64,000 bases of DNA from Bin80 sp964291275 (lineage in GTDB: Bacteria > Bacteroidota > Rhodothermia > Rhodothermales > Bin80), in NCBI GenBank assembly GCA_964291275.2, contig OZ219799.1, positions 1,736,001 to 1,800,000 of the forward strand. The letters run 5' to 3'. The notes under the pieces are model-generated. The model was not told where the DNA came from, did no database searches, and worked only from the letters and a program-made list of their open reading frames with translations. A program made the translations under genes and the position numbers. Positions within the stretch are counted from its first letter, which is position 1. Every line of letters begins with the position of its first letter. Positions 1 to 9,502 of this stretch are shown here, piece after piece.

Positions 1-774
1 GTAAGCCCCAAGGCTGAGCATGCGCTCCTCGTCGTATCCGAATGTAACCAGGTTTGCCATGAGCTCCGGCATGTGCACGGATTCACGGATAACCAGATTT
101 CGCAGAAAACCTTCCTTGCGGCGCCAGTCGCAGGGCACCCAGTTCGATTTTCGTGTGAAGTCACGAACCCCGTTCAGCAGCGCAATACATTTTTCGCTCT
201 GAAGGTGACATTCGTTAATGTCCAGAACTTTGGCAAAATTTCCAGGGGGATGCAGACCAAGCGCAAATGATTTGTCGTAGAGAGTGTCGGAGTTGATTTC
301 TTCTCGGGATAGCCAGCGATGAGCCGAAAACGAGAACTCCATTTTATTTCGGTAACCGTATGGCACAGTTACTCCCAGTGGTGCGCGTATCTCCAGTTCG
401 GGGAGATCGGCCTGACGTGTCATTACCTCACGGATCAGCTGATGTTTGTCCTTGAGCTGTTGTGAATAAGCAACATGCTGAAGGGTGCAGCCTCCGCAGC
501 TCCCAAAATAACGGCAGCGTGGCGTAGTCCGGTTTGGGGAAGATTCAAGTACGGACAGGAGACGTGCTTCAGCAAACTTCCGACGTCGTTTTAGAACTTC
601 TACCTTGACGCGCTCTCCTGCCAATGTGTGGGGTACAAAAACAACCTGGCCGTTGTGGTGAGCTAAGCATTTGCCTCGATTGGCTACCTTTTCCATCACC
701 AGCTCCAATACATCTCCGCGCCGCAGTTTGCGTTTTTCGGCTGGAGTCTCTCCGGTTCGCTGATCAGAAGGCAT
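1..774 (-). CDS. rlmD: 23S rRNA (uracil-5-)-methyltransferase RlmD/RumA family, 3' part outside window
   Basis: Translating the minus strand from an ATG at 774 gives an open frame of 258 codons that leaves the window without a stop. The first ~65 residues form a TRAM-type RNA-binding domain (GDVLELVMEKVANRGKCLAH). Next comes the cysteine cluster CRYFGSCGGC (C-x5-C-x2-C), the [4Fe-4S] ligand pattern of RlmD/RumA, with a likely fourth cysteine in INECHLQ. The VPYGYRNKMEFSF segment is typical of TrmA/RlmD enzymes. The family uses S-adenosylmethionine to methylate uridine in 23S rRNA. The SAM-binding Rossmann half and catalytic cysteine lie outside the window, so RlmD versus RlmC/TrmA is not settled. 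The start overlaps the stop of the upstream Omp85-like gene by 11 bp, suggesting co-transcription. Confidence 0.85.
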   Translation of the reverse strand, partial: MPSDQRTGETPAEKRKLRRGDVLELVMEKVANRGKCLAHHNGQVVFVPHTLAGERVKVEVLKRRRKFAEARLLSVLESSPNRTTPRCRYFGSCGGCTLQHVAYSQQLKDKHQLIREVMTRQADLPELEIRAPLGVTVPYGYRNKMEFSFSAHRWLSREEINSDTLYDKSFALGLHPPGNFAKVLDINECHLQSEKCIALLNGVRDFTRKSNWVPCDWRRKEGFLRNLVIRESVHMPELMANLVTFGYDEERMLSLGAY

Positions 775-3232
775 GGCCAAGTCGAAAATGTGCTACCGAG
801 TTGTTCAGGCCCGTGGGAAGGAATCCTGCTTCCGGTCTTGCAGGATCGTAGACACGAACCGCCAGATCCAGTCTTGCAACCAGGTAAGCCCATGAAATCC
901 GTAGCCCCATACCCGCACCAACCCCTGTTTCTCTGAATAGGTTCTGAAGGACAAAACGTCCAGTTGGGCTGTCGGGTGTAGTTTTGGTGAAGCCGGGGTT
1001 ACGCCATCCGAACCACACATTGCCTGCATCAGCGAACGTCGTCAATATCCAATCAGCTCCCAGGCGATCTCGAACTACTGTTTGTCGTAATTCCAGGCTG
1101 GTTTCCAGTTTGATATCTCCACCTAACAGGCTGGTTTCGGTCTTGCTATTATCTCTTTGCCTGAAGCTCGCGGCCCCCGGCCCTAATTGTCGGAGTCTCC
1201 ATCCTCGCACACTCGAAGCACCTCCGCTATAGAATCGTCGATCAAACGGCACTACGCTGGCTTTTCCGATAGGATGGGCTAAGCCGCCAACAAATTTCAT
1301 GGCAAGTACGGTTCGATTACCCAAGCGATAGTATCGTCGGAAATTACCCACGAATCGCACATACTGGCGGTAAATAACCTCGGTGTTACTGTCTGCAAAA
1401 GAAAAAAGGCGGACGTGTTGTTCTAGAATGTTTGGAGTAAATACGTATCGATCCAGTAAATAAGGCAACGTACCGCCTAGCTCAACGGCAGCTTCGTAAC
1501 TGTATCCTCTGTCTCTGCGCAACAGGTTCACGTTCTCCGAACGCAAAGTGTATCTGATTGCGTTGTTAATTTGGGGTTGGGTATAGTCCTCAAGAATTTG
1601 TGCACGCTGTACAGGGTCAATAATTTGCGGAATTCCTCCAGCGTCCAGCACACGATCCAGGAATCGCAATTGAAAGCCATTCAATGTGTCTGGTTGGCTT
1701 AAGCTCAGGTCCATCAGATCTATGATTGAAGTGACATTCTGATTGTGCTGCAACTCCAACCGAATACGAGCTGATGCACGTCCGCGTATGATTAAGCTGA
1801 GGTCTTTGCGGCGGGCTGTGAGATAACTGAAAGTGAATCGGGTTCTGGTCTGATATAAATTAAGAGAAGAATCCAGCTTGCGGAACGGAAATACCAGGTA
1901 CGGCAGGCTGACAGTGGTTGCAAATTCTACTGCGCTGGACGAAAAGAATGTCGTATCCACATCAGTTGCAACTGAACCAGTAGTACTGATGCTGAGTACT
2001 TCCCCGTTGCCAAATATATTGGTATTCTCGTAGGTTACGCCTAGCCCGCTGCCGAACTCATTGCCTACGCCACCTAGAATCCCACTGCTTTGTCGAATGA
2101 AGGTAGAGAGCAGGAACTGGTGACGCGGTCGGGTACGAACGGTGATGCGGTGGGGAAGTGTCTGATTTGTTGGAGCCAGCGAAACGATATCGGTGAAGGA
2201 GAATACCCCCGTAGCTTCTAATCGTCGCTTGGTAGACAGGATTTCCGATTGATTGTACCAGTTTCCCGGATGTATACTTAGCGTCCTTGTCAGGAGGCTG
2301 CTCTTGATACGTTTATCACCATCAATCCTGAACGTAACAAGTTGGGTTGAATCGTTGGGCGTCCCGGTTTCGGCAAAGAGTGTGTCTGTGCGCAGGGGTA
2401 TCGAATCTTCAGGTCCCTCCACCTCAAACTGCACGCTTCCATAGCGGAAGCGGTTACCGGTACTGACACGGAGCTCAACGTCGAAGGAATCTTCTGCTAC
2501 CGGGATTACAAGCGCCCTAATTGAATCGCGGGTAACGGCAGCGTAGCCCATGTCCCGCAATAGGTTCAGGATTCTGCGTCGTTCCTCAATCAACCGGGTC
2601 TCAGTAAACCGTTGCGGTATTGCATAATAGTCAAGGAGGGGCTGATTCACTTTTGGTGGCAGGACAGACGATTGCAGGAGTTGTTGTTGCTGTGGTGTGC
2701 TGAGTCGATGCAATCCTGTATAGGTTACCCGGCGGACGATTGTGGCAGGCCCCTGCGTGATATTGAACGTAATGAAACTATGATGGCCCTCAAAGTGCAC
2801 CTGAGTTTCAATCGCGGTTTGGCGATAGCCGTGGCGCTCAAATAAAATCTGGAGCCGTTCCCGGTCTGCCTCAAGCATAATTTCATCCAAGAAGGAAGGC
2901 GCTTCTCCCAAGGTCATCAATGCGTTGCTTAGACGTGAGCCTAGTGTACCGGCTTCTCCAAGTCGATAGAGCCACAGCCACCAGTGCATGCCACGAAGCC
3001 CTAGAAGCTTTCGGTTGGGTACCGTTTGAATCTGACCTTGCAGCGTCTCGTGTGAGAAATCGGTGGCTCCAACAAAGCGCACCGCGTCCACGTGGGGCGC
3101 TTCAGTGGGCGATTGGGAGAAGGTGGCTGGTGGTATTAGCCCCGATACCAGCACAAGGAGATAACAATGCCACTTACTCGTCCTCGAAATAGAAATCGTC
3201 GTCGGCCGTTGGGTAGTCCGGCCAAACTTCAT
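764..3232 (-). CDS. Omp85/BamA-TamA family outer-membrane protein
   Basis: This 822-residue protein has a hydrophobic signal segment around residues 22-40 (CYLLVLVSGLIPPATFSQ). POTRA-like repeats follow (HVDAVRFVGATDFSHETLQ and TIVRRVTYTGLHRLS). The second half is a predicted beta-barrel of alternating polar and hydrophobic strands. It includes RRFYSGGASSVRGWR, the G-S-x-R-G-[WF] signature of the Omp85 surface-antigen domain, and ends in a terminal Phe as most outer-membrane barrels do. The family inserts or exports proteins at the outer membrane. With this divergent POTRA region I would not call it the essential BamA itself; a TamA-like role is equally possible. The ATG at 3232 lies inside the 3' end of the DUF2795 gene (59-bp overlap) and precedes the signal segment by about 20 residues, so a later non-ATG start is possible. 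Confidence 0.85.
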   Translation of the reverse strand: MKFGRTTQRPTTISISRTSKWHCYLLVLVSGLIPPATFSQSPTEAPHVDAVRFVGATDFSHETLQGQIQTVPNRKLLGLRGMHWWLWLYRLGEAGTLGSRLSNALMTLGEAPSFLDEIMLEADRERLQILFERHGYRQTAIETQVHFEGHHSFITFNITQGPATIVRRVTYTGLHRLSTPQQQQLLQSSVLPPKVNQPLLDYYAIPQRFTETRLIEERRRILNLLRDMGYAAVTRDSIRALVIPVAEDSFDVELRVSTGNRFRYGSVQFEVEGPEDSIPLRTDTLFAETGTPNDSTQLVTFRIDGDKRIKSSLLTRTLSIHPGNWYNQSEILSTKRRLEATGVFSFTDIVSLAPTNQTLPHRITVRTRPRHQFLLSTFIRQSSGILGGVGNEFGSGLGVTYENTNIFGNGEVLSISTTGSVATDVDTTFFSSSAVEFATTVSLPYLVFPFRKLDSSLNLYQTRTRFTFSYLTARRKDLSLIIRGRASARIRLELQHNQNVTSIIDLMDLSLSQPDTLNGFQLRFLDRVLDAGGIPQIIDPVQRAQILEDYTQPQINNAIRYTLRSENVNLLRRDRGYSYEAAVELGGTLPYLLDRYVFTPNILEQHVRLFSFADSNTEVIYRQYVRFVGNFRRYYRLGNRTVLAMKFVGGLAHPIGKASVVPFDRRFYSGGASSVRGWRLRQLGPGAASFRQRDNSKTETSLLGGDIKLETSLELRQTVVRDRLGADWILTTFADAGNVWFGWRNPGFTKTTPDSPTGRFVLQNLFRETGVGAGMGLRISWAYLVARLDLAVRVYDPARPEAGFLPTGLNNSVAHFRLGHAF

Positions 3233-3395
3233 CCATGCTTTCGTAAGGCTCCCCTTCGTCCTCCAATTCCTGAAGGTTTTCGGTTACTTCGAAGGGAGCT
3301 CCAGTGCGTTCGGCGTAGTCAATGAGCTCTTCCTGCGTTGCTGGCCAAGGAGCGTCTTCCAGATAGGAAGCCAATTCGAGTGTCCAGTATCCCAT
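3174..3395 (-). CDS. DUF2795-type small acidic protein
   Basis: A 73-residue, strongly acidic protein (MGYWTLELASYLEDAPWPAT...) resembling the DUF2795 family, in which a short helix-rich domain contains a TKEELI-type segment (here TQEELIDYAERTGAP). The acidic tail ends DDDFYFEDE. No catalytic residues are visible and the family's function is not established. It lies directly upstream of, and overlaps by 59 bp, the Omp85-like gene on the same strand, so the two are probably transcribed together. Confidence 0.7.
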   Translation of the reverse strand: MGYWTLELASYLEDAPWPATQEELIDYAERTGAPFEVTENLQELEDEGEPYESMDEVWPDYPTADDDFYFEDE

Positions 3396-3495
3396 TTCAA
3401 ATTTGCGTCGTTTATGGTCCGCGGTAATGTAGGGATATTATGCAATCGACAGCAAATTTTGTTGCATCCCGGGACTATGGTGTAGATAGACTAAT

Positions 3496-4464
3496 TTAGT
3501 CGAGTGATGGCAGGTGGCTTACCTTGCTGTATTCTTCCAGTAGTTGCTGATAGTCTTGTGGTGACATACCCAGCATAAAAAAGTCACGGGGTCTAAGGGG
3601 GGTACCGTTTTGATCCCGTACTTCATAGTGAAGATGGGGGGCAGCACTCAAACCGGAGTTACCACTTAGCCCAATTTGTTCTCCACGAACAACTTTTGCA
3701 CCTCGGGGAATACGAGGCTCCGAATTCAGGTGCGCATAAAGTGTCCTATACCCTGCTTTCGGGTGGCTGAGAATGATATAGTGACCGTATCCTCGAGACT
3801 CGTATCCAATTGCTTCAACCACTCCACTTGCTGTGGCATAGATTGGTGTGTTTTTGGGCACAACGATGTCCACGCCGTTGTGCTCTCGCTTGTACCGCAG
3901 GATTGGATGTAGTCGAAGTCCCTTAAATGACGAAATCCGCCCTATTGTTGTTGGCATGATTGACGGAGTTTGTTCCCATATTTCGGGCCTATTACGGGCC
4001 GTCCCCTCCAAGTACCCAAAGCTGGCAGACTGCAGCTTTATCCGCCGTTCGAGTTCGTCCAGTTTTTCAGCGTTCTTGCGAAGAAGCTCGGCCGCCGATT
4101 CACTGAGTCCATCAAAACGACTGTACGAATCTGTACCACCTACGCCAACCCGGGATATATCTTCCGGTATAGGATCTGCTCCCAGGATCACCCGGTACAA
4201 TTCTTTGTCTTTGTCTGAGATATCAGAGAGCTGATCTGAGAGATTGGAGACCTCTTGCTGGTACCCTGTAAATTGCTCCCGCAATGTCTGATTTTCAGCG
4301 GCCAACTGTCTGTCCCGGAAGGAAGTAGAAAATAAAATAGTAGACAACACGACGACCGCAAGGACAAAAACACATAGGCTAACCAGGACCGGTCGGCTCA
4401 GGTATGGTCTTGAAGCCACATATTCAAGATTGCTTGGGTCAAAATGGTATCTCTGTAAGCCCAT
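3496..4464 (-). CDS. M23 family metallopeptidase (LytM/lysostaphin type), membrane-anchored
   Basis: A 322-residue protein with one N-terminal transmembrane helix (about residues 25-47, VLVSLCVFVLAVVVLSTILF). A coiled-coil stretch follows (about 50-150, AENQTLREQ...QVSNLSDQL...DKDKEL). The C-terminal M23 domain has the zinc/catalytic pattern HNGVDIV (H and D) and HLHYE. The family cleaves peptide cross-links in peptidoglycan, or acts as an amidase activator when the pattern is broken; here it is complete, so hydrolase activity is likely. The coiled coil plus M23 layout resembles proteins that act at division or elongation sites in the periplasm. It stands between the DUF2795 gene and moxR with about 100 and 180 bp of non-coding DNA on either side. 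Confidence 0.88.
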   Translation of the reverse strand: MGLQRYHFDPSNLEYVASRPYLSRPVLVSLCVFVLAVVVLSTILFSTSFRDRQLAAENQTLREQFTGYQQEVSNLSDQLSDISDKDKELYRVILGADPIPEDISRVGVGGTDSYSRFDGLSESAAELLRKNAEKLDELERRIKLQSASFGYLEGTARNRPEIWEQTPSIMPTTIGRISSFKGLRLHPILRYKREHNGVDIVVPKNTPIYATASGVVEAIGYESRGYGHYIILSHPKAGYRTLYAHLNSEPRIPRGAKVVRGEQIGLSGNSGLSAAPHLHYEVRDQNGTPLRPRDFFMLGMSPQDYQQLLEEYSKVSHLPSLD

Positions 4465-4644
4465 ATACTCGAGGAACTGTATCAGTTGGTGTGACTTGGG
4501 ATTATATACGCGTCAAGCGGTTCAGCCATAACTAAGGTAACAATAAATACCAATAAAAATCATACGTGCGAGGTAACATGACACGCAGCGATCTGATTTG
4601 TGGCATTGCGAGGAACTGGGTGTACCCCTCAGGATATTCCGACA

Positions 4645-5640
4645 TTATGGTACTTCAATAGTATCGAGGATGTTCTGAACGATTGTTTCGGCCTCCATTT
4701 CTTCGGCCTCTGCTTCGTAGGTCACGGTAACGCGGTGCCTCAGCACATCCATGGCTATTGACCGCACGTCTTCTGGCGTCACATAAGCACGATGTGCAAG
4801 GAATGCGTGAGCGCGTGCAGCCAGGTTTAGGTTGATAGTTGCTCGAGGAGAAGCGCCATAGTCAATTAAGGGTACCAGATTAGGCAGCTTGAAGCTGGCA
4901 GGATCGCGCGTAGCCAGTACCAGGTCCACGATGTAGTGTTCAACACGCTCATCCATATAGAGCTCGTTCAGAACCAGACGTGCAGATAAAATTTTATCGG
5001 GCTGCACGACCGTTCGCACTTCGGTGCTTGCTTCGGTACGTGCCATGCGGCGCATGATCTGCAATTCTTCCGTTCTGGACGGGTAGTCAACCTTGATTTT
5101 CAGCATGAAGCGATCAACCTGCGCTTCGGGCAAGGGATAGGTCCCCTCCTGCTCTATGGGGTTCTGTGTTGCAAGCACGAGGAACGGCTCCTCGAGCGGA
5201 AACGTTGTGTCGCCAATCGTGATTTGCCGCTCCTGCATACTTTCAAGTAGCGCACTTTGCACCTTGGCCGGTGAGCGGTTAATCTCGTCCGCGAGTACGA
5301 CGTTCGCAAACAGCGGGCCTTTCTTGATCGAAAAGCTCCCCTTCTGTTGGTTATAAATCAGTGTGCCCAGCAAGTCCGCAGGAAGCAGATCGGGTGTGAA
5401 CTGAATGCGTTGAAAATTCCCACCAATTGCTCGTGCCAAAGAGCTTACGGTCAGTGTTTTTGCCAGTCCGGGAACGCCTTCCAGCAGTACATGTCCCGAA
5501 GCCAGTAATCCGATCAGTAAACGTTCGACCATATAGTTTTGGCCGACGAGGACGTGTCCAATTTCTGTGCGTAGGTCGTCTACAAAAGCACTTTCTATGC
5601 GAATACGTTCGCTAACTTGATCAAGGTCAAAATCAGCCAT
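4645..5640 (-). CDS. MoxR-family AAA+ ATPase
   Basis: A 331-residue AAA+ protein. Walker A is GVPGLAKT, Walker B is VVLADEINR and sensor 1 is in LVLATQNPIEQEG; the PLPEAQVDRFMLK arginine-finger region is complete. These features match the MoxR (AAA_3 plus lid) family, chaperone-like ATPases that usually act with von Willebrand factor A (BatA/B) or DUF58 proteins on envelope or stress functions. No such partner is next to it here; its neighbours are the M23 peptidase and fmt, so the specific role is unknown. Length is normal for the family. Confidence 0.9.
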   Translation of the reverse strand: MADFDLDQVSERIRIESAFVDDLRTEIGHVLVGQNYMVERLLIGLLASGHVLLEGVPGLAKTLTVSSLARAIGGNFQRIQFTPDLLPADLLGTLIYNQQKGSFSIKKGPLFANVVLADEINRSPAKVQSALLESMQERQITIGDTTFPLEEPFLVLATQNPIEQEGTYPLPEAQVDRFMLKIKVDYPSRTEELQIMRRMARTEASTEVRTVVQPDKILSARLVLNELYMDERVEHYIVDLVLATRDPASFKLPNLVPLIDYGASPRATINLNLAARAHAFLAHRAYVTPEDVRSIAMDVLRHRVTVTYEAEAEEMEAETIVQNILDTIEVP

Positions 5641-5693
5641 GAGCTAGATAGTCAATTACACCGCGCGCAATTACGCGATCGTTACGTTCATGT

Positions 5694-6614
5694 TCATCTA
5701 AGGATCGTTCCGGGCACAATTGGGTGACCATTCAAGAAGTCTTGCACCTCAAGTACACGTTGGCTAGGTGCTTGTAGGCGTGTAATGGCAACCGCCCCTG
5801 TTTTACAGGCTACCACCAGGCAGCCATTTGAGTTCAGTACGGTTCCTGGTTTCCCTGTTCCATGGTCTACTTTGGTTCCCAGAATCTTCAATGTAGTAGA
5901 CTTCCAAAGAGTCCAAGCACCGGGGTAGGGGGCAAGCCCCCGGCAATGATTATGGACAGCTTCGGCCGGCTGCTCCCAAGGGATATGGCAGTCATTACGA
6001 AAAATTTTTGGAGCGGCGGTAACCTGTACATCATCCTGCACACGTGTTTGAGCACGTCCACCTGCTATGCGCCGGGTAGTTTCCAGGACAGCGTGTGCCC
6101 CGAGTCGTGCAAGTCGATCATGCAGGTCTCCTGCGGTTTCATGTGGAAGAATAGCGGTTGGCCACTGTAAGATGATACTGCCGGTATCTACCTTTTTCCT
6201 TAGATAAAAAGTAGTCACACCGGTTTGTGTTGCTCCCGTCATGAGTGCTCTGTTAATTGGAGCAGCGCCTCGAAATTTCGGTAACAGGGAAGCATGCAAG
6301 TTGAACGCACCGAGACGGGCGCGTGTGAATACTGTGCAGGGGAGAATCCGGAAGGCAACCACAACCTGCAAATCACAATCGAGGGTGCCAATTGCAGACG
6401 CAAACGCTGGATCCTTGACCGAGGCCGGCTGAAGGATAGTTTTGATATCCAGTCGTTGTGCAGCCTGTTTGATTGCCGTTGGCTGCAGCTTTCGACCGCG
6501 TCCCCGTCGGCGATCCGGTCCGGTAACAACGGCCACAGGCTTATATCCTCCTTCAACCAGAGCTTCCAGCGAGGGGACCGCAAATTCTGGAGTCCCCATA
6601 AACACAATCCGCAT
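5694..6614 (-). CDS. fmt: Methionyl-tRNA formyltransferase
   Basis: A 306-residue protein beginning MRIVFMGTPEFAVPSLEAL, the standard Fmt N-terminus. It has the folate-binding/catalytic block FNLHASLLPKFRGAAPINRA (Asn and His of the catalytic triad) and the third catalytic Asp in KKVDTGSIILQ. The C-terminal part (GLAPYPGAWTLW and on) is the tRNA-binding OB-like domain. It formylates Met-tRNAfMet using 10-formyl-tetrahydrofolate in the cytoplasm. Usual length is about 310. One bp separates it from the upstream GWxTD gene, so they are probably co-transcribed. The usual peptide deformylase neighbour is absent. Confidence 0.95.
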   Translation of the reverse strand: MRIVFMGTPEFAVPSLEALVEGGYKPVAVVTGPDRRRGRGRKLQPTAIKQAAQRLDIKTILQPASVKDPAFASAIGTLDCDLQVVVAFRILPCTVFTRARLGAFNLHASLLPKFRGAAPINRALMTGATQTGVTTFYLRKKVDTGSIILQWPTAILPHETAGDLHDRLARLGAHAVLETTRRIAGGRAQTRVQDDVQVTAAPKIFRNDCHIPWEQPAEAVHNHCRGLAPYPGAWTLWKSTTLKILGTKVDHGTGKPGTVLNSNGCLVVACKTGAVAITRLQAPSQRVLEVQDFLNGHPIVPGTILR

Positions 6615-6615
6615 T

Positions 6616-7878
6616 TCAGTCTAGTCGTGTGCGTTCATCCCAGACTGGCAGCACGAGCTCATAATCTCCAAATCCGGTTTCGTCTACGAACATGTATTGT
6701 CTCCCAATCCGGAAGAAATACCAGACCTCCCACGGTTTATTGTTGTAACTGAAGGTTTGGTGCTCCACTTCGTCAGGATGACCGTGAAGGATGAAAACAT
6801 GTCCACGATCCGATTGCCATCCAGATATCTGCTGCCCGAAATTCTGATTGGCGTAGTCGACACGGTAGTAATGTTCTTCCAAAGCCTCATTGCGAAGCGT
6901 TCCCGGAGTTGGATCCCGCTTTTTCCAGAAGGAATCAAAGAGTGATTTGCGCTCGGATTGTGTTTCAGCCCGTCGGAATTCACGAAGCTCTCGATTGCGG
7001 GCGATATAAGTCAATTGCTCAATGGCTTCCTCCAGGTTGTTCAGATAGGTGTTTATACCGTCCCAGCGTACGCTGAGGGTATGGGATGCTCGGTCTAACA
7101 AGCCTCCGTCCAAACTGCGCAGTGTGACAACAAGGTTATATTGACCAAATTCCAGATCACTTGCGGGGATTCTTGTGATCTGTTGATGGCGTCCAGCATC
7201 TACACTAAGTGTGTCGGACCATCGATGTGGTCTACTGAATTGCAGAGCTCCATCTTGTTGAATCAGCTCCTGTGTAACCAGTAAAGTCTGTGCATTGAGC
7301 GTGTACACTTCATAGTATGCCTGTAGATCACCAGCACTGACATCCGGTGAGATGCGTGGCACAATAGACCGACGTTCGGGGTCGTAGCCGGCAAGCAATA
7401 CGACATCACTCAGTGCGATGGTTTGGGAAAAATCACGTTGTTCTGCAGTGATTTCCTGAAAGAAGGTCTTTGATGATGTAAGATCTGTAAGCGTAATGGA
7501 CAGGAGGTATCGTCCAGGGGCCAGTGCTACCGAATGTGTGGACAGATCACTTGCCTCCTCGGCAACAGTGTTTGCGTGCATCTGAACAGTAACGGTCTGC
7601 TCCCAGATGGGGGATGCGGTTACACTTCGTGGGCGCCCTCTTGAGTCCAGCCTGGATATTTCGGCTTCCACATTATAGCGTGCTATGAATCCGCTTGGGC
7701 TGGTCTCGAATTGGAGGCTTGTGTACGGAATTTCAGTGTACACATCCAGATGCCCCGCATTGGTATCCCCCTTGATGCTTACAACACGTACCTGTAGTTC
7801 ATCGTCGAGGGTTTGTGCCTGTGGAGCAGAAGTGAGCGGGAGTGCAGCAATAAGGAGGAGTGTCAGAGAATACTTCAT
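6616..7878 (-). CDS. GWxTD-domain secreted protein
   Basis: A 420-residue protein with an N-terminal signal peptide (MKYSLTLLLIAALPLTSAPQAQ, cleavage near A-Q). Several beta-rich segments follow, then a C-terminal domain with the GWxTD-family pattern FDSFWKKRDPTPGT...NEALEEHYYRVDYAN...GWQSDRGHVFILHGHPDEVE. This family is common in Bacteroidota, Rhodothermota and Ignavibacteria, is exported, and has no fixed function. The start codon overlaps the ftsY stop (ATGA), indicating translational coupling. fmt follows after 1 bp. Confidence 0.8.
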   Translation of the reverse strand: MKYSLTLLLIAALPLTSAPQAQTLDDELQVRVVSIKGDTNAGHLDVYTEIPYTSLQFETSPSGFIARYNVEAEISRLDSRGRPRSVTASPIWEQTVTVQMHANTVAEEASDLSTHSVALAPGRYLLSITLTDLTSSKTFFQEITAEQRDFSQTIALSDVVLLAGYDPERRSIVPRISPDVSAGDLQAYYEVYTLNAQTLLVTQELIQQDGALQFSRPHRWSDTLSVDAGRHQQITRIPASDLEFGQYNLVVTLRSLDGGLLDRASHTLSVRWDGINTYLNNLEEAIEQLTYIARNRELREFRRAETQSERKSLFDSFWKKRDPTPGTLRNEALEEHYYRVDYANQNFGQQISGWQSDRGHVFILHGHPDEVEHQTFSYNNKPWEVWYFFRIGRQYMFVDETGFGDYELVLPVWDERTRLD

Positions 7879-8828
7879 GCTATAGATAAGGCTTTTACGA
7901 AACGCTGGCGATCAAAGACTTGTAAATCTTCTAAACTCTCTCCGACGCCAATATATTTCACGGGCACCTTGAACTCGTTAGAAATGCCAATAATGATGCC
8001 CCCTTTGGCAGATCCATCCAACTTGGTTACGACTAAACCGGTTACCTCTACGCTACGTGTAAATTCTTCGGCCTGCCGAAGTGCGTTTTGGCCGATGGTG
8101 GCATCCAGTATTAAGAGCACCTCATGAGGTGCGTCCATGACCTGGCGGCCCATGACTCGTTTTATCTTCGAGAGTTCATTCATCAGTCCTGTTTTGGTGT
8201 GCAGGCGCCCGGCAGTGTCAATAATGGCAATGTCGGCAGAGCGTCGAACGGCAGATTGGACAGTGTCAAAGGCAACAGCAGCGGGATCTGCGCCGTGTTG
8301 CTGTTTTACAATATCTACACCGGCCCGTTTAGCCCATGTCTCGAGTTGTTCAATGGCCGCGGCGCGGAAAGTATCTCCGGCGCCGATGAGTACGCTACGT
8401 CCTGCCTGCGTATAGCGCCATGCAAGCTTTCCAATGGTGGTGGTCTTGCCCACACCGTTGACACCGACCACCAGAATGATATGGGGGTGGTTATTGAGTG
8501 GTGCGTCAAAGTCCGCTGGTCGTGAAGGCGTGTTTTCTTCGAGAAGCTGCGCGACCTCATCGTTAATCAACGTCTGCAATTCCTCGGATGAGAGGTATCG
8601 ATCTCGCGCGGTCCTTTTCTTAATCCGCTCGATGATATCGAGGGTAGTTTTGATTCCCACGTCACTGGTCACCAAAACTTCCTCAATGTCATCCAACAGG
8701 GCCTCATCAATTGTGCGTTTCCCCTTGACCAGGCGCCCAATCTTGCCAAAGATCCCCTCCCGGGTCTTTTTAAGCCCTGACTCCAGGCGATCCTGATCCT
8801 CGGCCTGACGACGTCTAAAAAGTTTCAT
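7875..8828 (-). CDS. ftsY: Signal recognition particle receptor FtsY
   Basis: I take the ATG at 8828 (MKLFRRRQAEDQDRLE) rather than the one 33 bp upstream, because it gives the typical short basic N-terminus. The protein (317 residues) has the SRP54-type N domain (about 1-100). The G domain follows: G1 GVNGVGKTTTIGK, the insertion-box region DTFRAAAIEQLE, G3 DTAGR, G4 TKLDGSAKGG, and the GVGESLEDLQVF closing motif. It is the membrane receptor for SRP-ribosome complexes. No long acidic A domain is present, as in many non-enterobacterial FtsY. Its stop overlaps the GWxTD start by 4 bp and it lies 4 bp after pgsA. Confidence 0.95.
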   Translation of the reverse strand: MKLFRRRQAEDQDRLESGLKKTREGIFGKIGRLVKGKRTIDEALLDDIEEVLVTSDVGIKTTLDIIERIKKRTARDRYLSSEELQTLINDEVAQLLEENTPSRPADFDAPLNNHPHIILVVGVNGVGKTTTIGKLAWRYTQAGRSVLIGAGDTFRAAAIEQLETWAKRAGVDIVKQQHGADPAAVAFDTVQSAVRRSADIAIIDTAGRLHTKTGLMNELSKIKRVMGRQVMDAPHEVLLILDATIGQNALRQAEEFTRSVEVTGLVVTKLDGSAKGGIIIGISNEFKVPVKYIGVGESLEDLQVFDRQRFVKALSIA

Positions 8829-8832
8829 TTGG

Positions 8833-9369
8833 TTACGCCGAATTGCTGTGCACAGATGCAAGCCGTGACGAGTAAATCAGAAGCGAAAATCCTAAGAGTC
8901 CGACGGTTACCCAGGTGCAAATATCCATGACTATCTGGTCAGCTCTCATAAGACCCATGAAAAATGTTATTGCGATTGCGGTAACCGCAAGTTTGCCCAG
9001 AAAATTGCTCATCTGGATACGCCCGGAATAGCGTGCTAAGGCAATTCCTCCCACTGCGATCAACAAATCACGCAGCAGCACAACACCTATGAACCACAGG
9101 GGTATCAAATCATTCAAGACGAGTGCTATGCCTACTAGAGCGGCGGAAATCTTATCTGCTGCTGGATCCAGTATTTTCCCCCATTCGGACACTGTGTTCG
9201 TACGTCGGGCAATCTGACCATCCAGCCAGTCAGTAAGCACGGCTGTCGAAAGCAAGGCTAAACTCCAGCTGACCGGTCCGTCTCTGAGTATAATGACAGC
9301 AGCCGCAGCCGAAAACAGGACGCGTGAAATGCTAAGTATGTTGGCAAACGTCCAGAAGGTGCCCAGCAT
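8833..9369 (-). CDS. pgsA: CDP-diacylglycerol--glycerol-3-phosphate 3-phosphatidyltransferase
   Basis: An integral membrane protein of about 178 residues with the full CDP-alcohol phosphotransferase signature D-G-x2-A-R-x8-G-x3-D-x3-D: it begins LDGQIARR and the aspartates follow in GKILDPAADK. Four to six hydrophobic segments surround it. The family member with this size and N-terminus (TFWTFANILSISRVL) is PgsA, which makes phosphatidylglycerophosphate at the inner membrane. I place the start at the ATG at 9369; an upstream TTG at 9378 is in frame. It is the first gene of the run pgsA-ftsY-GWxTD-fmt. Confidence 0.88.
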   Translation of the reverse strand: MLGTFWTFANILSISRVLFSAAAAVIILRDGPVSWSLALLSTAVLTDWLDGQIARRTNTVSEWGKILDPAADKISAALVGIALVLNDLIPLWFIGVVLLRDLLIAVGGIALARYSGRIQMSNFLGKLAVTAIAITFFMGLMRADQIVMDICTWVTVGLLGFSLLIYSSRLASVHSNSA

Positions 9370-9502
9370 CAATATCAAGCACGTTGCAGATTAGCGTTGT
9401 CTAGTACGAAAGCAACCCCAAAAGGTACCATAGGGCGCTACGAAGTCGCAAAACTTATTATTATCCAATCAAGTAACTTGAGGGTTAAATTTTTCAGTTA
9501 TA

